Source: Pseudobacteriovorax antillogorgiicola (lineage in GTDB: Bacteria; Bdellovibrionota_B; Oligoflexia; Oligoflexales; Oligoflexaceae). Taken from it: a stretch of DNA of 64,000 bases. The DNA lies in contig NZ_FWZT01000022.1 of assembly GCF_900177345.1 (NCBI RefSeq), positions 1 to 64,000 on the forward strand, in the 5' to 3' direction. Numbering within the stretch: the first letter of the stretch is position 1; the number at the start of each line of letters is the position of its first letter. Below, in pieces: positions 35,546 to 45,336 of the stretch. The notes under the pieces are model-generated. The model made no database searches, was not told where the DNA came from, and was given only the letters and a program-made list of their open reading frames with translations. The position numbers and the translations under genes were made by a program.

Positions 35546-38500
35546 ATGAAGCACCCGAGTCTTGCCATCTTAGGTTTTCTGACCCTAACAGCCCTTTCTG
35601 GCTGTGGGGATGGTGAAGGCTTCGCTACGCTCGAAGAGGAGGCTTACTTCGGAATCACCAGCGGTGACGTCTCGATCCAATCTTACTACCCACAAGACTC
35701 CGTCATCCGACTCGCTGCCAATGGCACTACGACTTTCGGAGTTAATCTTGTAGGGGGAGGCGACGAAGATGTTATCTATAGCTACCGATTGGATGGAGAG
35801 ACCTTAGGCGCAGGATCGAGCCCCTTTTACAACCTCTCCGGTACCCTAGTCAGTGCTGGCGAGCACAGCTTCTCCATAGAGGCATCCAACGGTTCCGCCA
35901 CAGACGAACATACATTTCGAATCATTCGCAATAACCCCCCTTCGCTTAGCAACCAGAGCCCTGAAACCAATACTTACACGTTCGATTGTAGCTCCGACAC
36001 CCTCTTGTTCAACGTGGCGTTCACTGACCTAGACGCGGACCCGGTAAGCGTCGAATGGGAACGAAACGAAATTCCTTTAGATAGTTCAGTCTTGGTTGAC
36101 ACGGATGAGGAAAGAAGTCGAGCACTCCTCGAAATGGATTGCTCTGCCCCAATAAATGACACCATCACAGCCAAGGTTTCCGATGGAATCGATATCACCG
36201 AGCAAACCTGGACCGTTCTCGACCCAACGTCGGGCGCGTCCAGTGTAGTCGGTAACTCGGCCATTGTTTTTGATCCCGTTTCTTACGACTTTAGCTTCGT
36301 TCAGGCCTACACGGGTTCCGAAACGACGACCATCACAGCGACAAACTCCACAAGCATGCCCATTTATATCTCAAGTTTTGGTAGCTTAGGCACTCACTAC
36401 AGCAAAGTGAGCGATAACTGTCCCAGATCACCAACAGCATTCGAAGCTGGTGCCTCCTGCACCATCACCATCTCATTTTCGCCCCAAGGTCCAGGGCTTT
36501 TACCAGCATCGCTTACAGTTTCTTACGCCTCCACTGTGGGAGGCGAGGCTCTGCAAAGTGTTCTTGGATTATCGGGAACCGGTGTAAGCCCACTCACCTT
36601 TGATGGCTTGCAGTCAATTTCTGATATTTATCACAATCGCGTCACGCTCAATTGGGACGCGTCAGCAACTGCTGCATCGTTTATTGTGTTCCAAGTGAGC
36701 GGTAGCAGCCTCGTTTACAACCGTACCATTGTCAATTCTGGAGGCAGCGTCACATCAGTAGAAGTGGACGAATTGAGTCCTTCAACAGCTTATACGTTCC
36801 GAGTTAAGGCTACCGATGTCTTTGGGAATCAAGACTCCAACACTGCTGACTCAAACACCACTACCCTAGCGAATAAATCGCCTCTGCTGGGGGCACTGAC
36901 GGCATCAACCTTCTACAGCGGCGAGGCTATCACAACCCTAGACGCTCAAGATGCCAACACCAACTCGGACTTTGATGAGGACTACGATGCACTAACCTAT
37001 ACTTGTCGCTACGATAAGTCTATCAACGGCACTGTGGGAACGGGCCTGGGAGCATGTACTGCACTCGTGAACGAAGGTGGCGGCAACCCATCCTTCTCTT
37101 CCACCGCAGGTGTTTTCGGCAACTGGAAACCACTCCATGCTGAAATCGGCAATACCTACGAGTTTGAGATCGTTGCCACAGATCCTTACGGCGCGAGTTC
37201 TAAAGCTGTGTTTTCTGGAACAATCAATCAGGGGACTCCAGATCAACCGACAATCAGTGGCATCTCCAGCGCCAGATCATCTTCTAACACACCAACGGTA
37301 ACCGGAACGGGAACAGCCAACCTCACGGTGGTTCTCTACAGCGATAATACCTGCTCGACCCAAGTAGGCAGCGGCAGCGTTGATGGCGCCGGCAACTTCA
37401 GTATTCAGGTCACAGTCCCTGAGAATGGTTCCTATACCATCCATGGAAAGACTGTGAATGCAATCAATAACTATTCTGCTTGCTCGGCAACATCAGTAAG
37501 TTTCACAGAGGATTCCACAGCACCCTCACCATTGACTCTATCAGGAACAACACCGGTGAGTCCCGCAAACGTTGCCAGCCCGACAGTCGATGGTGTCACA
37601 GAAACAGGGGTTGACGTCTACGTCTATACGAATAACGATTGTACTGGCCAGGTCGGAACCCTAAGTGCGGCCGCAAACACCACAGGAAATTTCAGTATAT
37701 CTGTGGCAGCTGCGGCTGATAGCGCCAACACCTTTTATGTTGTAGCAGTAGACGATGTTGGCAACACCACATCATGTTCGGCAAATTCGGTCAGCTACAC
37801 TCACTATTCCATTGCCAACAACGTTGGTTGGTTTAAGTCTCGCGATACGGATGACGTAGCAGATCCATCACGTGTGAACCCCGATGCTGATGTCGCTCTA
37901 CGGTGGTACGATGGCCGCTTTGATGCCACCACATTCTCATTCACTGCCAACAACAGTTTCATCACGGTTAAGAAGGCTGGGCACTATCTGCTGGCACTTA
38001 CGGTACCGGTGTCGAAAGATTCTAAAAACGATGGGGTTCGGGTCGCAAGCCGGTTCACAATCTACATCAATGGAGCTCCAGGAGACGCTGGCGCGTATCA
38101 AGTGACCGGAGCCTTGGCTGAAGCTACTTATATCCGTGATAGCGATGGCCATGCGGAGTCCTCAGCACACATGACGATCATTACCCCTGCCCTAAGCGTG
38201 GACGACGAAATTTACGCCATCGCTTACAAGGGTGGTAATACCTCGAATGCTTCAGCGGAATCAAGCTTTGTTGAGTTTAGTAACGTTGCCAGCCTCTACG
38301 CGGAACACATTGATCCTGCCTCGCGAACTGTTTTTGGGGCGTATGCCACCACAAACACCGACGGCAGCGGTGAACTCAATAACAATAGCAACGACATCGA
38401 TAGCGATGGTCAGCGCTTTGGGCATGAACTGAAGTGGAACGTGAATGACTTTAGCAGCTTCAATACAGCAGGATACACCCATGCCAACCTCGGCAGCCGG

Positions 38501-39310
38501 ATTACCTTGGATGGGGCTGGCTACTATTTTGTTACCGTCAACCTCCCCATGACATCCACGGGGCAGCGTGCTTCACCCACTGTGGTGGTCGAGGTTTTAG
38601 GAGAAGCAACCGAAATTCAGGGCCGGGCCACTCATAGCTATATGCGGGCGGCCACGGACGCAGGAAACTCCGGAAACAATCGCACTTCGGTGCAATGGAC
38701 AGGCATCGTGCAAACAACAACGACGAATCGAGAGCTTACAGTCCGTACTTTCCGCGACTCCACCTACACAGGTGTCACCAACTCAGTCACGATACCTGGT
38801 GGTGAATCGGCCTCCATTTTCATCGAGAAACTTGACCTCAGCACGAGGGCTTTCCAAGCCTATGCCACGACCTTGGGCGGTAGCACCGAGTGGAACCCGT
38901 CTAGCCTCGCTCAAATCGATTGGGATACAACCAACGGTTTCAAGGATGCCACATACTTTAGTCACGACAACGCCACTAACGAGCAGCAGATCACATTCGC
39001 TCAAGGTGGCGACTACTTGCTTATTTACAATGATGCCTTGCAGTCGGTACAGAAAACCACCAGTGGCTCGAAGCGGGTCAACCCAAAGGTCATGCTGTAT
39101 AAGGGAGCAACCGCTGTGACAGGTGCCGAGGTTAAAAATCATTACATGCGTCTCCATCAGCACTATCACAGCTCAGGCACTATGACATACTTCTTACAAG
39201 GGGTTCAAGCCAGTGATGTGTATACCCTGCGTGTAGTCGGTGAGGCGGATACCAGCAAATCCGTGATTGTTGTCGATCCAGCACAACTGACTATCATTAA
39301 GAAGGACTGA
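35546..39310 (+). CDS. Large surface lipoprotein with Ig/FN3-like and repeated jelly-roll domains
   Basis: The start at 35546 (AGGA upstream) gives a lipoprotein signal with lipobox LSGC; an in-frame start 51 codons earlier would mask it. The ~1254-residue mature protein carries Ig-like domains, an ASPM/SPD-2/Hydin-type choice-of-anchor domain (about 240-355 of the longer frame, with GASCTITISFSP), an FN3 domain (RVTLNWDASATAASF), two bacterial Ig-like domains (each containing GNFSI), and three C-terminal beta-sandwich units. These share the pattern AG(H/Y)YxxxL (AGHYLLALTVP, AGYYFVTVNLP, GGDYLLIYND), resembling C1q/TNF-like jelly rolls. Likely a cell-surface adhesin or binding protein. Confidence 0.8.
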   Translation: MKHPSLAILGFLTLTALSGCGDGEGFATLEEEAYFGITSGDVSIQSYYPQDSVIRLAANGTTTFGVNLVGGGDEDVIYSYRLDGETLGAGSSPFYNLSGTLVSAGEHSFSIEASNGSATDEHTFRIIRNNPPSLSNQSPETNTYTFDCSSDTLLFNVAFTDLDADPVSVEWERNEIPLDSSVLVDTDEERSRALLEMDCSAPINDTITAKVSDGIDITEQTWTVLDPTSGASSVVGNSAIVFDPVSYDFSFVQAYTGSETTTITATNSTSMPIYISSFGSLGTHYSKVSDNCPRSPTAFEAGASCTITISFSPQGPGLLPASLTVSYASTVGGEALQSVLGLSGTGVSPLTFDGLQSISDIYHNRVTLNWDASATAASFIVFQVSGSSLVYNRTIVNSGGSVTSVEVDELSPSTAYTFRVKATDVFGNQDSNTADSNTTTLANKSPLLGALTASTFYSGEAITTLDAQDANTNSDFDEDYDALTYTCRYDKSINGTVGTGLGACTALVNEGGGNPSFSSTAGVFGNWKPLHAEIGNTYEFEIVATDPYGASSKAVFSGTINQGTPDQPTISGISSARSSSNTPTVTGTGTANLTVVLYSDNTCSTQVGSGSVDGAGNFSIQVTVPENGSYTIHGKTVNAINNYSACSATSVSFTEDSTAPSPLTLSGTTPVSPANVASPTVDGVTETGVDVYVYTNNDCTGQVGTLSAAANTTGNFSISVAAAADSANTFYVVAVDDVGNTTSCSANSVSYTHYSIANNVGWFKSRDTDDVADPSRVNPDADVALRWYDGRFDATTFSFTANNSFITVKKAGHYLLALTVPVSKDSKNDGVRVASRFTIYINGAPGDAGAYQVTGALAEATYIRDSDGHAESSAHMTIITPALSVDDEIYAIAYKGGNTSNASAESSFVEFSNVASLYAEHIDPASRTVFGAYATTNTDGSGELNNNSNDIDSDGQRFGHELKWNVNDFSSFNTAGYTHANLGSRITLDGAGYYFVTVNLPMTSTGQRASPTVVVEVLGEATEIQGRATHSYMRAATDAGNSGNNRTSVQWTGIVQTTTTNRELTVRTFRDSTYTGVTNSVTIPGGESASIFIEKLDLSTRAFQAYATTLGGSTEWNPSSLAQIDWDTTNGFKDATYFSHDNATNEQQITFAQGGDYLLIYNDALQSVQKTTSGSKRVNPKVMLYKGATAVTGAEVKNHYMRLHQHYHSSGTMTYFLQGVQASDVYTLRVVGEADTSKSVIVVDPAQLTIIKKD

Positions 39311-39341
39311 TCGATCGTTCAAGCTCAACCCATGCTTGCTG

Positions 39342-39368
39342 TTGACGGACGCCAGCCCCCTGTATAAT
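39342..39368 (+). promoter_or_regulatory. Sigma70-type promoter for the glycosyltransferase gene
   Basis: TTGACG at 39342 and a perfect TATAAT at 39363 are 15 bases apart (16 if GTTGAC is used). Spacing is short, but the -10 is ideal. The transcript would start near 39375, giving a short leader with the AAGGGG site before the ATG at 39409. Confidence 0.5.
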
Positions 39369-39408
39369 CTGTCCGTTTGTGACAGAATACACCAGAAGGG
39401 GCGCCCTC

Positions 39409-40446
39409 ATGCCGACCGCGATTCGATACTCTCTTGTAATCCCCGTATACAACGAGGAAGAAAGTCTTAATAAACTCTACGAACGCGTCAGTAAGGTGAT
39501 TGATCAATTAGACGGCCCCGCTGAGGTGATATTGGTAGACGATGGGTCTCGTGATCGTAGTTTTCCCATGATGAGGGCCATTCACGAACGTGATCCGCGA
39601 TTCCATGCCCTCAGCCTCTCGCGAAACTTTGGTCACCAGATGGCCCTCACGGCAGGTCTAGATTACGCACGAGGTGAGGCGATTGTCACCATGGACGCCG
39701 ACCTTCAGGACCCTCCTGAAGTTATTTTTGACCTAGTAAAAAAATGGCAGGAGGGCAACGAGCTTGTCTATGCCGTCCGTCGGAGCCGCGACGTAGATAC
39801 AATCTTCAAGAAGTATAGTGCTATCGCCTTCTACCATATTCTACGGAAGCTGGCGTCCATTGAAGCCCCCGTAAACTCTGCTGACTTTCGCTTGGTAGAC
39901 CGTAAGGTTCTTTTATCTTTCCGCAAGCTTAGGGAAAAGAATCGCTATATTCGCGGCCTCTTTTCTTGGCTCGGATATCGGCAGGCTGAGGTGTACTACG
40001 ATCGAGAGGCTCGATTTGCAGGAGAGACAAAGTATCCGTTTTTAAAGATGCTCAACCTTGCCTTTGACGCCATCGTCAGTTTCTCTAGCATTCCATTAAA
40101 GCTATGCGTCTCTGTAGGTCTGGCTGTGGCCTTTATCTCATTTTTGTACGGGACCTGGATTATCATCGCCAAGACTCTCAGCCTTGAAACCTATATCAGC
40201 GGCTGGGCTACACTTGCAGTATTGATGTGCTTCCTTGGGGGCTTGCATATGTTTCTCATCGGAGTCCTAGGAGAATACCTTTCCCGGGTCTATGATGAGG
40301 TTCGAGGCCGACCACTGTATTTAGTAAGCCAGATACTTAGCGATCGTGCGCTCAGCAACGAGCGCACAACTAACCCTGAAGAGAACCTTAGCGTCCCTCT
40401 GATGCGCGACTATCCCAAATCTCATTTACCTCAGGATTTCGCATAG
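39409..40446 (+). CDS. GT2 polyprenyl-phosphate glycosyltransferase (GtrB/ArnC-like)
   Basis: The protein moves a sugar from a nucleotide donor to polyprenyl phosphate. It has the GT2 core (VIPVYNEEES, LVDDGSRDRS, TMDADLQDPPE with the DxD motif, and FAGETKYPF) and two C-terminal TM helices (about 225-250 and 262-288), matching GtrB/ArnC/DPM1-type enzymes. The ATG at 39409 has AAGGGG upstream and is preferred over a GTG at 39379. Such enzymes supply GT39- or GtrC-type transferases; the GT39-like gene at 27.2 kb is a possible but unproven partner. Confidence 0.88.
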   Translation: MPTAIRYSLVIPVYNEEESLNKLYERVSKVIDQLDGPAEVILVDDGSRDRSFPMMRAIHERDPRFHALSLSRNFGHQMALTAGLDYARGEAIVTMDADLQDPPEVIFDLVKKWQEGNELVYAVRRSRDVDTIFKKYSAIAFYHILRKLASIEAPVNSADFRLVDRKVLLSFRKLREKNRYIRGLFSWLGYRQAEVYYDREARFAGETKYPFLKMLNLAFDAIVSFSSIPLKLCVSVGLAVAFISFLYGTWIIIAKTLSLETYISGWATLAVLMCFLGGLHMFLIGVLGEYLSRVYDEVRGRPLYLVSQILSDRALSNERTTNPEENLSVPLMRDYPKSHLPQDFA

Positions 40447-40477
40447 CTAATATCCCGAGCCTACTCCGATAGAAAGA

Positions 40478-41188
40478 CTACCCCCGAGGAGCCTTCGGCG
40501 CGTAGGGGTGATTCTCGGTCCGATTGAGGATCTTGATTTGTTCGTCAATCAATGGCACCAGCTCATGATGTCGTTTATTCAAGTAGTGATAGCCATAGAC
40601 CCTAGCAATGGGAGGATCAATCCGTTCCACCTTTTCATCCATCCCAAGCTTTTTTATCTCGACATCAGCAGATACCTCGTCGGCATAGATCAGGTTTACT
40701 CGCTTAATATCCAACATCTTAAATAGCTGCTCCAAAAGGGAAACTTGATAGCCAATCTTGTAGTTAGGAGGTAAGTACTTAACCGCCAAGACTCCTCGCT
40801 GCACACCAACTGTTACAGTTTTTTCTTTTTTAGGATCAAAAGGAAAACCCTTTCTTTTATAGACATAGAACCCACCTTCTAAGATAGGTGTGGGCACTTG
40901 GATGAGATTCGGGTAGTCACTTGCCTTCACTTTCACTCTCACGGCTTCGCCATCGTATGTACCGGCATTGACAGACCGAATGGATCTATCAGCAGGAAGA
41001 TCAACTTTGCTAAGTTCAATGCCCAAATTTCTGTAGGCCTTCTCTAGCCTCTCAAATCCCATTCGACTGCTTGACATGTCGAATACGGTAAGAGTCAATT
41101 TCTTTTTATTACTGGCACTAAGAACAGGCGAGAAGCCAACCAGGTGAAGAATTATAACTGCAATGCAAACTCGATTGAAACTAACCAT
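40478..41188 (-). CDS. Periplasmic solute-binding-like protein (SBP_bac_3 family)
   Basis: The 236-residue protein has a signal peptide (MVSFNRVCIAVIILHLVGFSPVLSA). The mature part has the order of family 3 binding proteins: an early strand, YRNLGIELSKVDLPADRSI, then a hinge region with VTVGVQRGVLAVKYL and DIKRVNLIYADEVSADVEIKKLG. There are no ABC permease or ATPase genes beside it, so it may be an orphan sensor or a degenerate binder rather than a transporter part. Confidence 0.65.
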   Translation of the reverse strand: MVSFNRVCIAVIILHLVGFSPVLSASNKKKLTLTVFDMSSSRMGFERLEKAYRNLGIELSKVDLPADRSIRSVNAGTYDGEAVRVKVKASDYPNLIQVPTPILEGGFYVYKRKGFPFDPKKEKTVTVGVQRGVLAVKYLPPNYKIGYQVSLLEQLFKMLDIKRVNLIYADEVSADVEIKKLGMDEKVERIDPPIARVYGYHYLNKRHHELVPLIDEQIKILNRTENHPYAPKAPRG

Positions 41189-41356
41189 AGCGTTGCTCTA
41201 GAGAATTGACTTTCCTTATTATAGCCAGGATAAGGCACCGTGACCATGGGTATCTCCCTATTAATAACACCCATGTCTCTTCTATTGATTTCTCCGGGTA
41301 GGCAGGCTACAAACCTTAGAAAATATGGTTTATATTGAAGATTGAAGAGGAAACCT

Positions 41357-41563
41357 ATGGCTAAACTCATGATCACAGCGGGATGTATCCTGATTCTTGT
41401 CGGACTTGTCATGCACTTTGGCAAGAACTGGGGGCTTGGTCAGCTTCCTGGGGATATCAGCCATCAGTCAGGTAACTTCAAGCTCTATATTCCCATTACA
41501 ACATCTATTATCGTAAGCGTTGCTCTTAGCCTATTGCTGTATCTATTTCGCAAGATTTTCTGA
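41357..41563 (+). CDS. DUF2905 small membrane protein
   Basis: The 68-residue protein has two TM helices (about 4-22 and 46-66) with the DUF2905 signature LGQLPGDI in the loop. The ATG at 41357 has GAAGAGGA upstream; a TTG fifteen bases earlier is less likely. Function unknown; the family is widespread. Confidence 0.85.
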   Translation: MAKLMITAGCILILVGLVMHFGKNWGLGQLPGDISHQSGNFKLYIPITTSIIVSVALSLLLYLFRKIF

Positions 41564-41777
41564 TGCCATAGATGACACCTAGCTCCTGCATACTAGATGT
41601 GACCGTCCGGTTCTGTCGAACGATCACAGTCTCCACAGCTTTTTACTGCAACTAATGCCTAGTCGATTTGAAGCCTCGGCGTTGTTGACTTTGTCACTCG
41701 CTCGTCACCGTACCCAACACGTACTGTCTCCTCGCTCGCTACATGTCGCCTAGCCGAGAATTCAACTTGAAATACTT
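41564..41777. other. Short intergenic region between convergent genes
   Basis: No gene is supported. The segment 41680-41755 is built from recurring short words (TCACTCGCTCGTCACCG, GTACCCAACACGTAC, CTCGCTCGC) and looks like a repetitive extragenic element rather than coding DNA. No other copy lies in the window. Confidence 0.3.
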
Positions 41778-43052
41778 TTATATAAGACCTTGGCACATAT
41801 CCCGAAGCCGCTTGAGAATCCGTTTTGTATCGACTCGAAGCCCATCGTGCTCGTATTCATTTGTGCACCAAACCTTCATTCCGGGGATCAGATTAGCAAT
41901 CTCCAAAGAGAATTCACGTTCCACCGCTATATCGTATTCATAAACCGCTGCCGCGGACGGCACTTGGCATTGTTTGAGCGTTTCCACATCGTAAAGTGGT
42001 GGCCAGTCGTCTTTAGCCGCTAAAATATCGGCAACTTCTTTGAATGGAGCAAGTTTCTGGTACTGATCGAACATGAAGGGATAGATCACTTCCCCGGTGA
42101 AATTAAAATCTTTATGGTTGATAGCATCGAACTCAGGAAATTCCTGTCTCACCTGCCAAGCAGCCCATCGACTCCCTTGCCCCTGACAATAGATTGACTC
42201 ATGCAGGATCGCGTAAATTGGATTTTCTTCAAAGATATTTGTTTGCGCTTGAACTCTGTGCAAGAATTTAAGGCTTGGAGTCTCAAATCGCTCGTCTGGA
42301 AAGGCCATCTCTAAAATGTAGTGCAGTGACTCCCAGCTAGCACCGATCAGCGCAAAACCCAACTGCTGAAACCTTTCAGGAGACAAGCGACTGCCATCAG
42401 GGAGGTACACCTCACGATCCGCAAGGACCTTTACGATCTTTTGGCAAAGGAGTTGATCCTGAGGAAATCGCTGGAAGTACTGTTGATTTCGAAATAGAGC
42501 TCGTTTATGCGTCGCCTGGTAGACCTCTTTTGGGGTCCTCAAAGCCGGAGGAATACCACCTGTAATAAAGGCCTCTTTAATACTGTCTGGAAAATACGAA
42601 AGATAAGAGAGGATGCAGAATCCGCCGTAGGACTGCCCTAAAACACTCCATTTAGAGATTCCCATCTCGCGGCGGATATGCTCAGCATCGCGGATGATTT
42701 GATCAGCTCGGAAGTTACTTAGATATTGAGCTAGCTCATGAGCCTGGTCACCCTTATAGAGGAAAAGATCGAAGGGGGTGCTGAGCCCGGTTCCGCGCTG
42801 ATCGAGTAGTAAAACTCGGTAGTCCTCAGCCAGAATATCGACAAAGCTGGCAGACTTAGGGCGATACGCTTCGAATCCCGGTCCTCCTTGGAAGTAGACA
42901 ATCGCTGGCAAGTCTTTGCCACGATTTTTTATGGAGGTCAACTCCCGCACAAAGACCTCGATCAAGTCAGTATTTGCTTTATCATCATGATTGAGTGGAA
43001 CTTTAAATCTGTGATTTTTAATATCAAAGCCAGGAATGCTGTAGGCGTGCAA
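41778..43052 (-). CDS. Prolyl aminopeptidase-like alpha/beta hydrolase (S33)
   Basis: The 424-residue protein has the S33 landmarks FQGGPGFE (oxyanion region, with Gln in place of the usual His), LLDQRGTGLSTP, the nucleophile Ser in GQSYGGF, and a late Asp/His pair, the His in CTNEYEHDGLR. Length and layout fit proline iminopeptidases that release N-terminal Pro from peptides. No signal peptide is seen, so it is cytosolic. The start is a TTG at 43052 preceded by AAGGAG; there is no ATG nearby. Confidence 0.8.
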   Translation of the reverse strand: MHAYSIPGFDIKNHRFKVPLNHDDKANTDLIEVFVRELTSIKNRGKDLPAIVYFQGGPGFEAYRPKSASFVDILAEDYRVLLLDQRGTGLSTPFDLFLYKGDQAHELAQYLSNFRADQIIRDAEHIRREMGISKWSVLGQSYGGFCILSYLSYFPDSIKEAFITGGIPPALRTPKEVYQATHKRALFRNQQYFQRFPQDQLLCQKIVKVLADREVYLPDGSRLSPERFQQLGFALIGASWESLHYILEMAFPDERFETPSLKFLHRVQAQTNIFEENPIYAILHESIYCQGQGSRWAAWQVRQEFPEFDAINHKDFNFTGEVIYPFMFDQYQKLAPFKEVADILAAKDDWPPLYDVETLKQCQVPSAAAVYEYDIAVEREFSLEIANLIPGMKVWCTNEYEHDGLRVDTKRILKRLRDMCQGLI

Positions 43053-43145
43053 TGCTCGCTCCTTAAAGATTTATGTCGTCTTGGCAACCTTGTGGTGCAG
43101 GAGCGATCCTAGCGAATCCAGCTAGGGATGAAAATCTTTATTTTT

Positions 43146-43159
43146 AGTCAAATTTGACT
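43146..43159. promoter_or_regulatory. 14-bp perfect palindrome upstream of the peptidase gene
   Basis: AGTCAAATTTGACT is a perfect palindrome in the gap upstream of the leftward peptidase gene. It overlaps a TTGACT that could be a -35 on the minus strand, so it may be an operator. The matching -10 is poor. Confidence 0.35.
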
Positions 43160-43217
43160 CTCGCTAGAACTTCATTTTAATCCGTTTCTAGGCAGAGCTT
43201 TGAGAGAACTTATGACA

Positions 43218-44690
43218 TCATGAGGCCTCCTCAAGCTCTACAGAAAATGTCGAGCCGACTCCTTCCATACTATAGACCTGAAGTTGACTGTGATGAAGCT
43301 CTGCGATTCTTTGACTTGAGGCTAAACCGATACCATTGCCTGGTGCTTGCTCACGAGAGTGCGCCCTTCCGAATGGTTTAAGAATCTTATCCCGATACTT
43401 CATGCTGAAGCCAATGCCATTGTCTTCGACACTAATCACCCAGCGTCCTTGCTTGGTCGGTTTGGCAGAAATCGTGATTTTGGGAATGGAGCCCTTACGT
43501 CTAAACTGCAAGGCATTCGAAAGCAAGTTTCTAAACATCGTCCGAAGCAGAACTGGATTTCCCTTTACCCTTGGTAGATTTTCTAATTCTATGTGGGCAC
43601 CAGTGGATTGTATAGCAAGTTCTAAATCGGATTGGCAGAGACTGATGGCTTCGTTTAGATCGACGTTCTCTGGTTCAAATTTTTGGGATCTGAGTTCAGA
43701 GTAATCGAGAACGTTATCCAAAAGAGAAAGCATGTGTTTCGTGGAACTTTGAATCACATCGAAGTATTGTTTTGACTCCGAATCCAAATTACGCTCAAGC
43801 TCTAAATAGAGTAAGTCTGATGAATTAGCTATTTTTTTGATCGGTTCTTTCAAATCGTGAGAGGCAATATAGGCGAAATTGCTTAAGTCTTGATTTGATT
43901 TCTTTAGCCTAGAAAACGACTCTTCGAGGGCTCGCCCCATTGCAATAAAGTTGTGCCTCAAATACTTAATCTCATCTGTAGTGGTTTCAGCTGTAGGTGC
44001 CTCCAAATCTTTAGCGCGGAATCGCCCTGATTTGATCTGCCGACATATTTGAACCAGCTCATTGAAAGACTTGATCATAGACCGCGAAAACCAGCGACTG
44101 GTATAGAAAGTAACCCCTAGAATCAGTACGATGGTGATGATAGAAGTCGAAAGAAAATCGTTTTTAGCATCAAGATAGTTTTGTAAGGCATCTTGTTTGG
44201 TCTTGCGAAAATAGTCATTAAACATCTTAAAGCTCTCAATAGCAGGACCATCATCAATCTTTACCAAAAGGTCTATTTTTCGAATTGAGCGACTCTCTTC
44301 GAGAGCCTTTTGTGCTAATGAAATATTTTCTTTATAAGCACTTACAGTAGAACGGAGTACGATCATAGCCTGCTTTTCTTCCAGACTTAGTTCCTCGTAA
44401 GCCATGTATTGATCGATAAGGTCTTCGACCTTAGCCAAGTCTAACAATGCCTGACTACGATACCAATCATCACCGCGAAGAACGTAATTCTTGAAGTGGT
44501 GGATTCCGTGGCCATATCCCCAGTAGCGCAAGATACTAGTTATAATTTCCTGCTTGTTAGTTTGTATCTCTACATATCGTTCGATCGCTAAGTGACTTTG
44601 GTAAAGTCTTTGTCCAAGGAGAGCGATACTAAAAATTACTAGCCCAATGGGGAGAATAGCAAGCATCATTAACTTGTTGCGCAACTTCAT
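43218..44690 (-). CDS. Membrane sensor histidine kinase
   Basis: The 490-residue protein has TM1 (about 8-28), a helical periplasmic sensor domain (about 30-180), TM2 (about 182-198), a HAMP-like helix region (about 200-262), an HisKA domain with phosphoacceptor His278 (ASHDLKEP) and an HATPase domain (N-box NLLSNALQF, G1 DNGIGF, G2 GNGIGLA). The H-box is of the phytochrome/cyanobacterial hybrid type. It is divergent from the receiver-domain gene at 44818, a likely cognate partner. Confidence 0.88.
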   Translation of the reverse strand: MKLRNKLMMLAILPIGLVIFSIALLGQRLYQSHLAIERYVEIQTNKQEIITSILRYWGYGHGIHHFKNYVLRGDDWYRSQALLDLAKVEDLIDQYMAYEELSLEEKQAMIVLRSTVSAYKENISLAQKALEESRSIRKIDLLVKIDDGPAIESFKMFNDYFRKTKQDALQNYLDAKNDFLSTSIITIVLILGVTFYTSRWFSRSMIKSFNELVQICRQIKSGRFRAKDLEAPTAETTTDEIKYLRHNFIAMGRALEESFSRLKKSNQDLSNFAYIASHDLKEPIKKIANSSDLLYLELERNLDSESKQYFDVIQSSTKHMLSLLDNVLDYSELRSQKFEPENVDLNEAISLCQSDLELAIQSTGAHIELENLPRVKGNPVLLRTMFRNLLSNALQFRRKGSIPKITISAKPTKQGRWVISVEDNGIGFSMKYRDKILKPFGRAHSREQAPGNGIGLASSQRIAELHHSQLQVYSMEGVGSTFSVELEEAS

Positions 44691-44817
44691 TGTAAAATCC
44701 CTTAGCTAGTGAAAAGCGTTTACTTAGCAGTGCTAACAATGACTCAATAGTAGCTAAATAAGATACTACAAGACTCGATAAGATTGCTAGTCTCATAGAC
44801 TAACTATATAGGACTAT

Positions 44818-45309
44818 ATGACTCCCATGACTGACCTAATGATCAACCTTGAGAATTTTCCCGAGATTATTGGCAAAGAGTTCGCTAGCTCGACAGGGCC
44901 AGTAGTCGTGGTTGATGATGACCCACAGCAAAGACAGATACTCGGTGCCTGCTATAGAAAGTCAAATTGTAGTAGAGACATCATATTTTTTAAATCTGGC
45001 GAGGAATTCTTGGACTGGGCTGGCCATGCCAGCACTAGCAAGGAAAGCATGCCAAGCATCTTATTGCTAGACATCAATATGCCAGAACTCGATGGCTTCG
45101 AAGTACTTCAGCTACTGAGACAAGAAGCAAGCTCAATACACCTACCAAATGTTGTGATGCTGACCACCTCAAGCTTTCAAGACGATATTGACCGAGCAAA
45201 AGGTTTAGGGGCGAATGGCTTCTGGCCAAAACCAATGGCTATCAAAGACTACATCACCTTTTTCAATACCCTAAACCTTGCTACAGTAGCCATCGCCACC
45301 GATTCTTGA
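44818..45309 (+). CDS. Single-domain response regulator
   Basis: The 163-residue protein is a lone receiver: acidic pocket Asp33-Asp35 (VVVVDDDP), phosphoacceptor Asp85 (LLLDINMPE), Thr116 and Lys138 (WPKPM). About 27 extra N-terminal residues precede the fold. There is no output domain. It is divergent from the histidine kinase, suggesting a two-component pair whose output is a protein-protein contact. AGGA precedes the ATG by six bases. Confidence 0.87.
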   Translation: MTPMTDLMINLENFPEIIGKEFASSTGPVVVVDDDPQQRQILGACYRKSNCSRDIIFFKSGEEFLDWAGHASTSKESMPSILLLDINMPELDGFEVLQLLRQEASSIHLPNVVMLTTSSFQDDIDRAKGLGANGFWPKPMAIKDYITFFNTLNLATVAIATDS

Positions 45310-45336
45310 ACATTTTACTTGAAAAGACTGTCGTGA

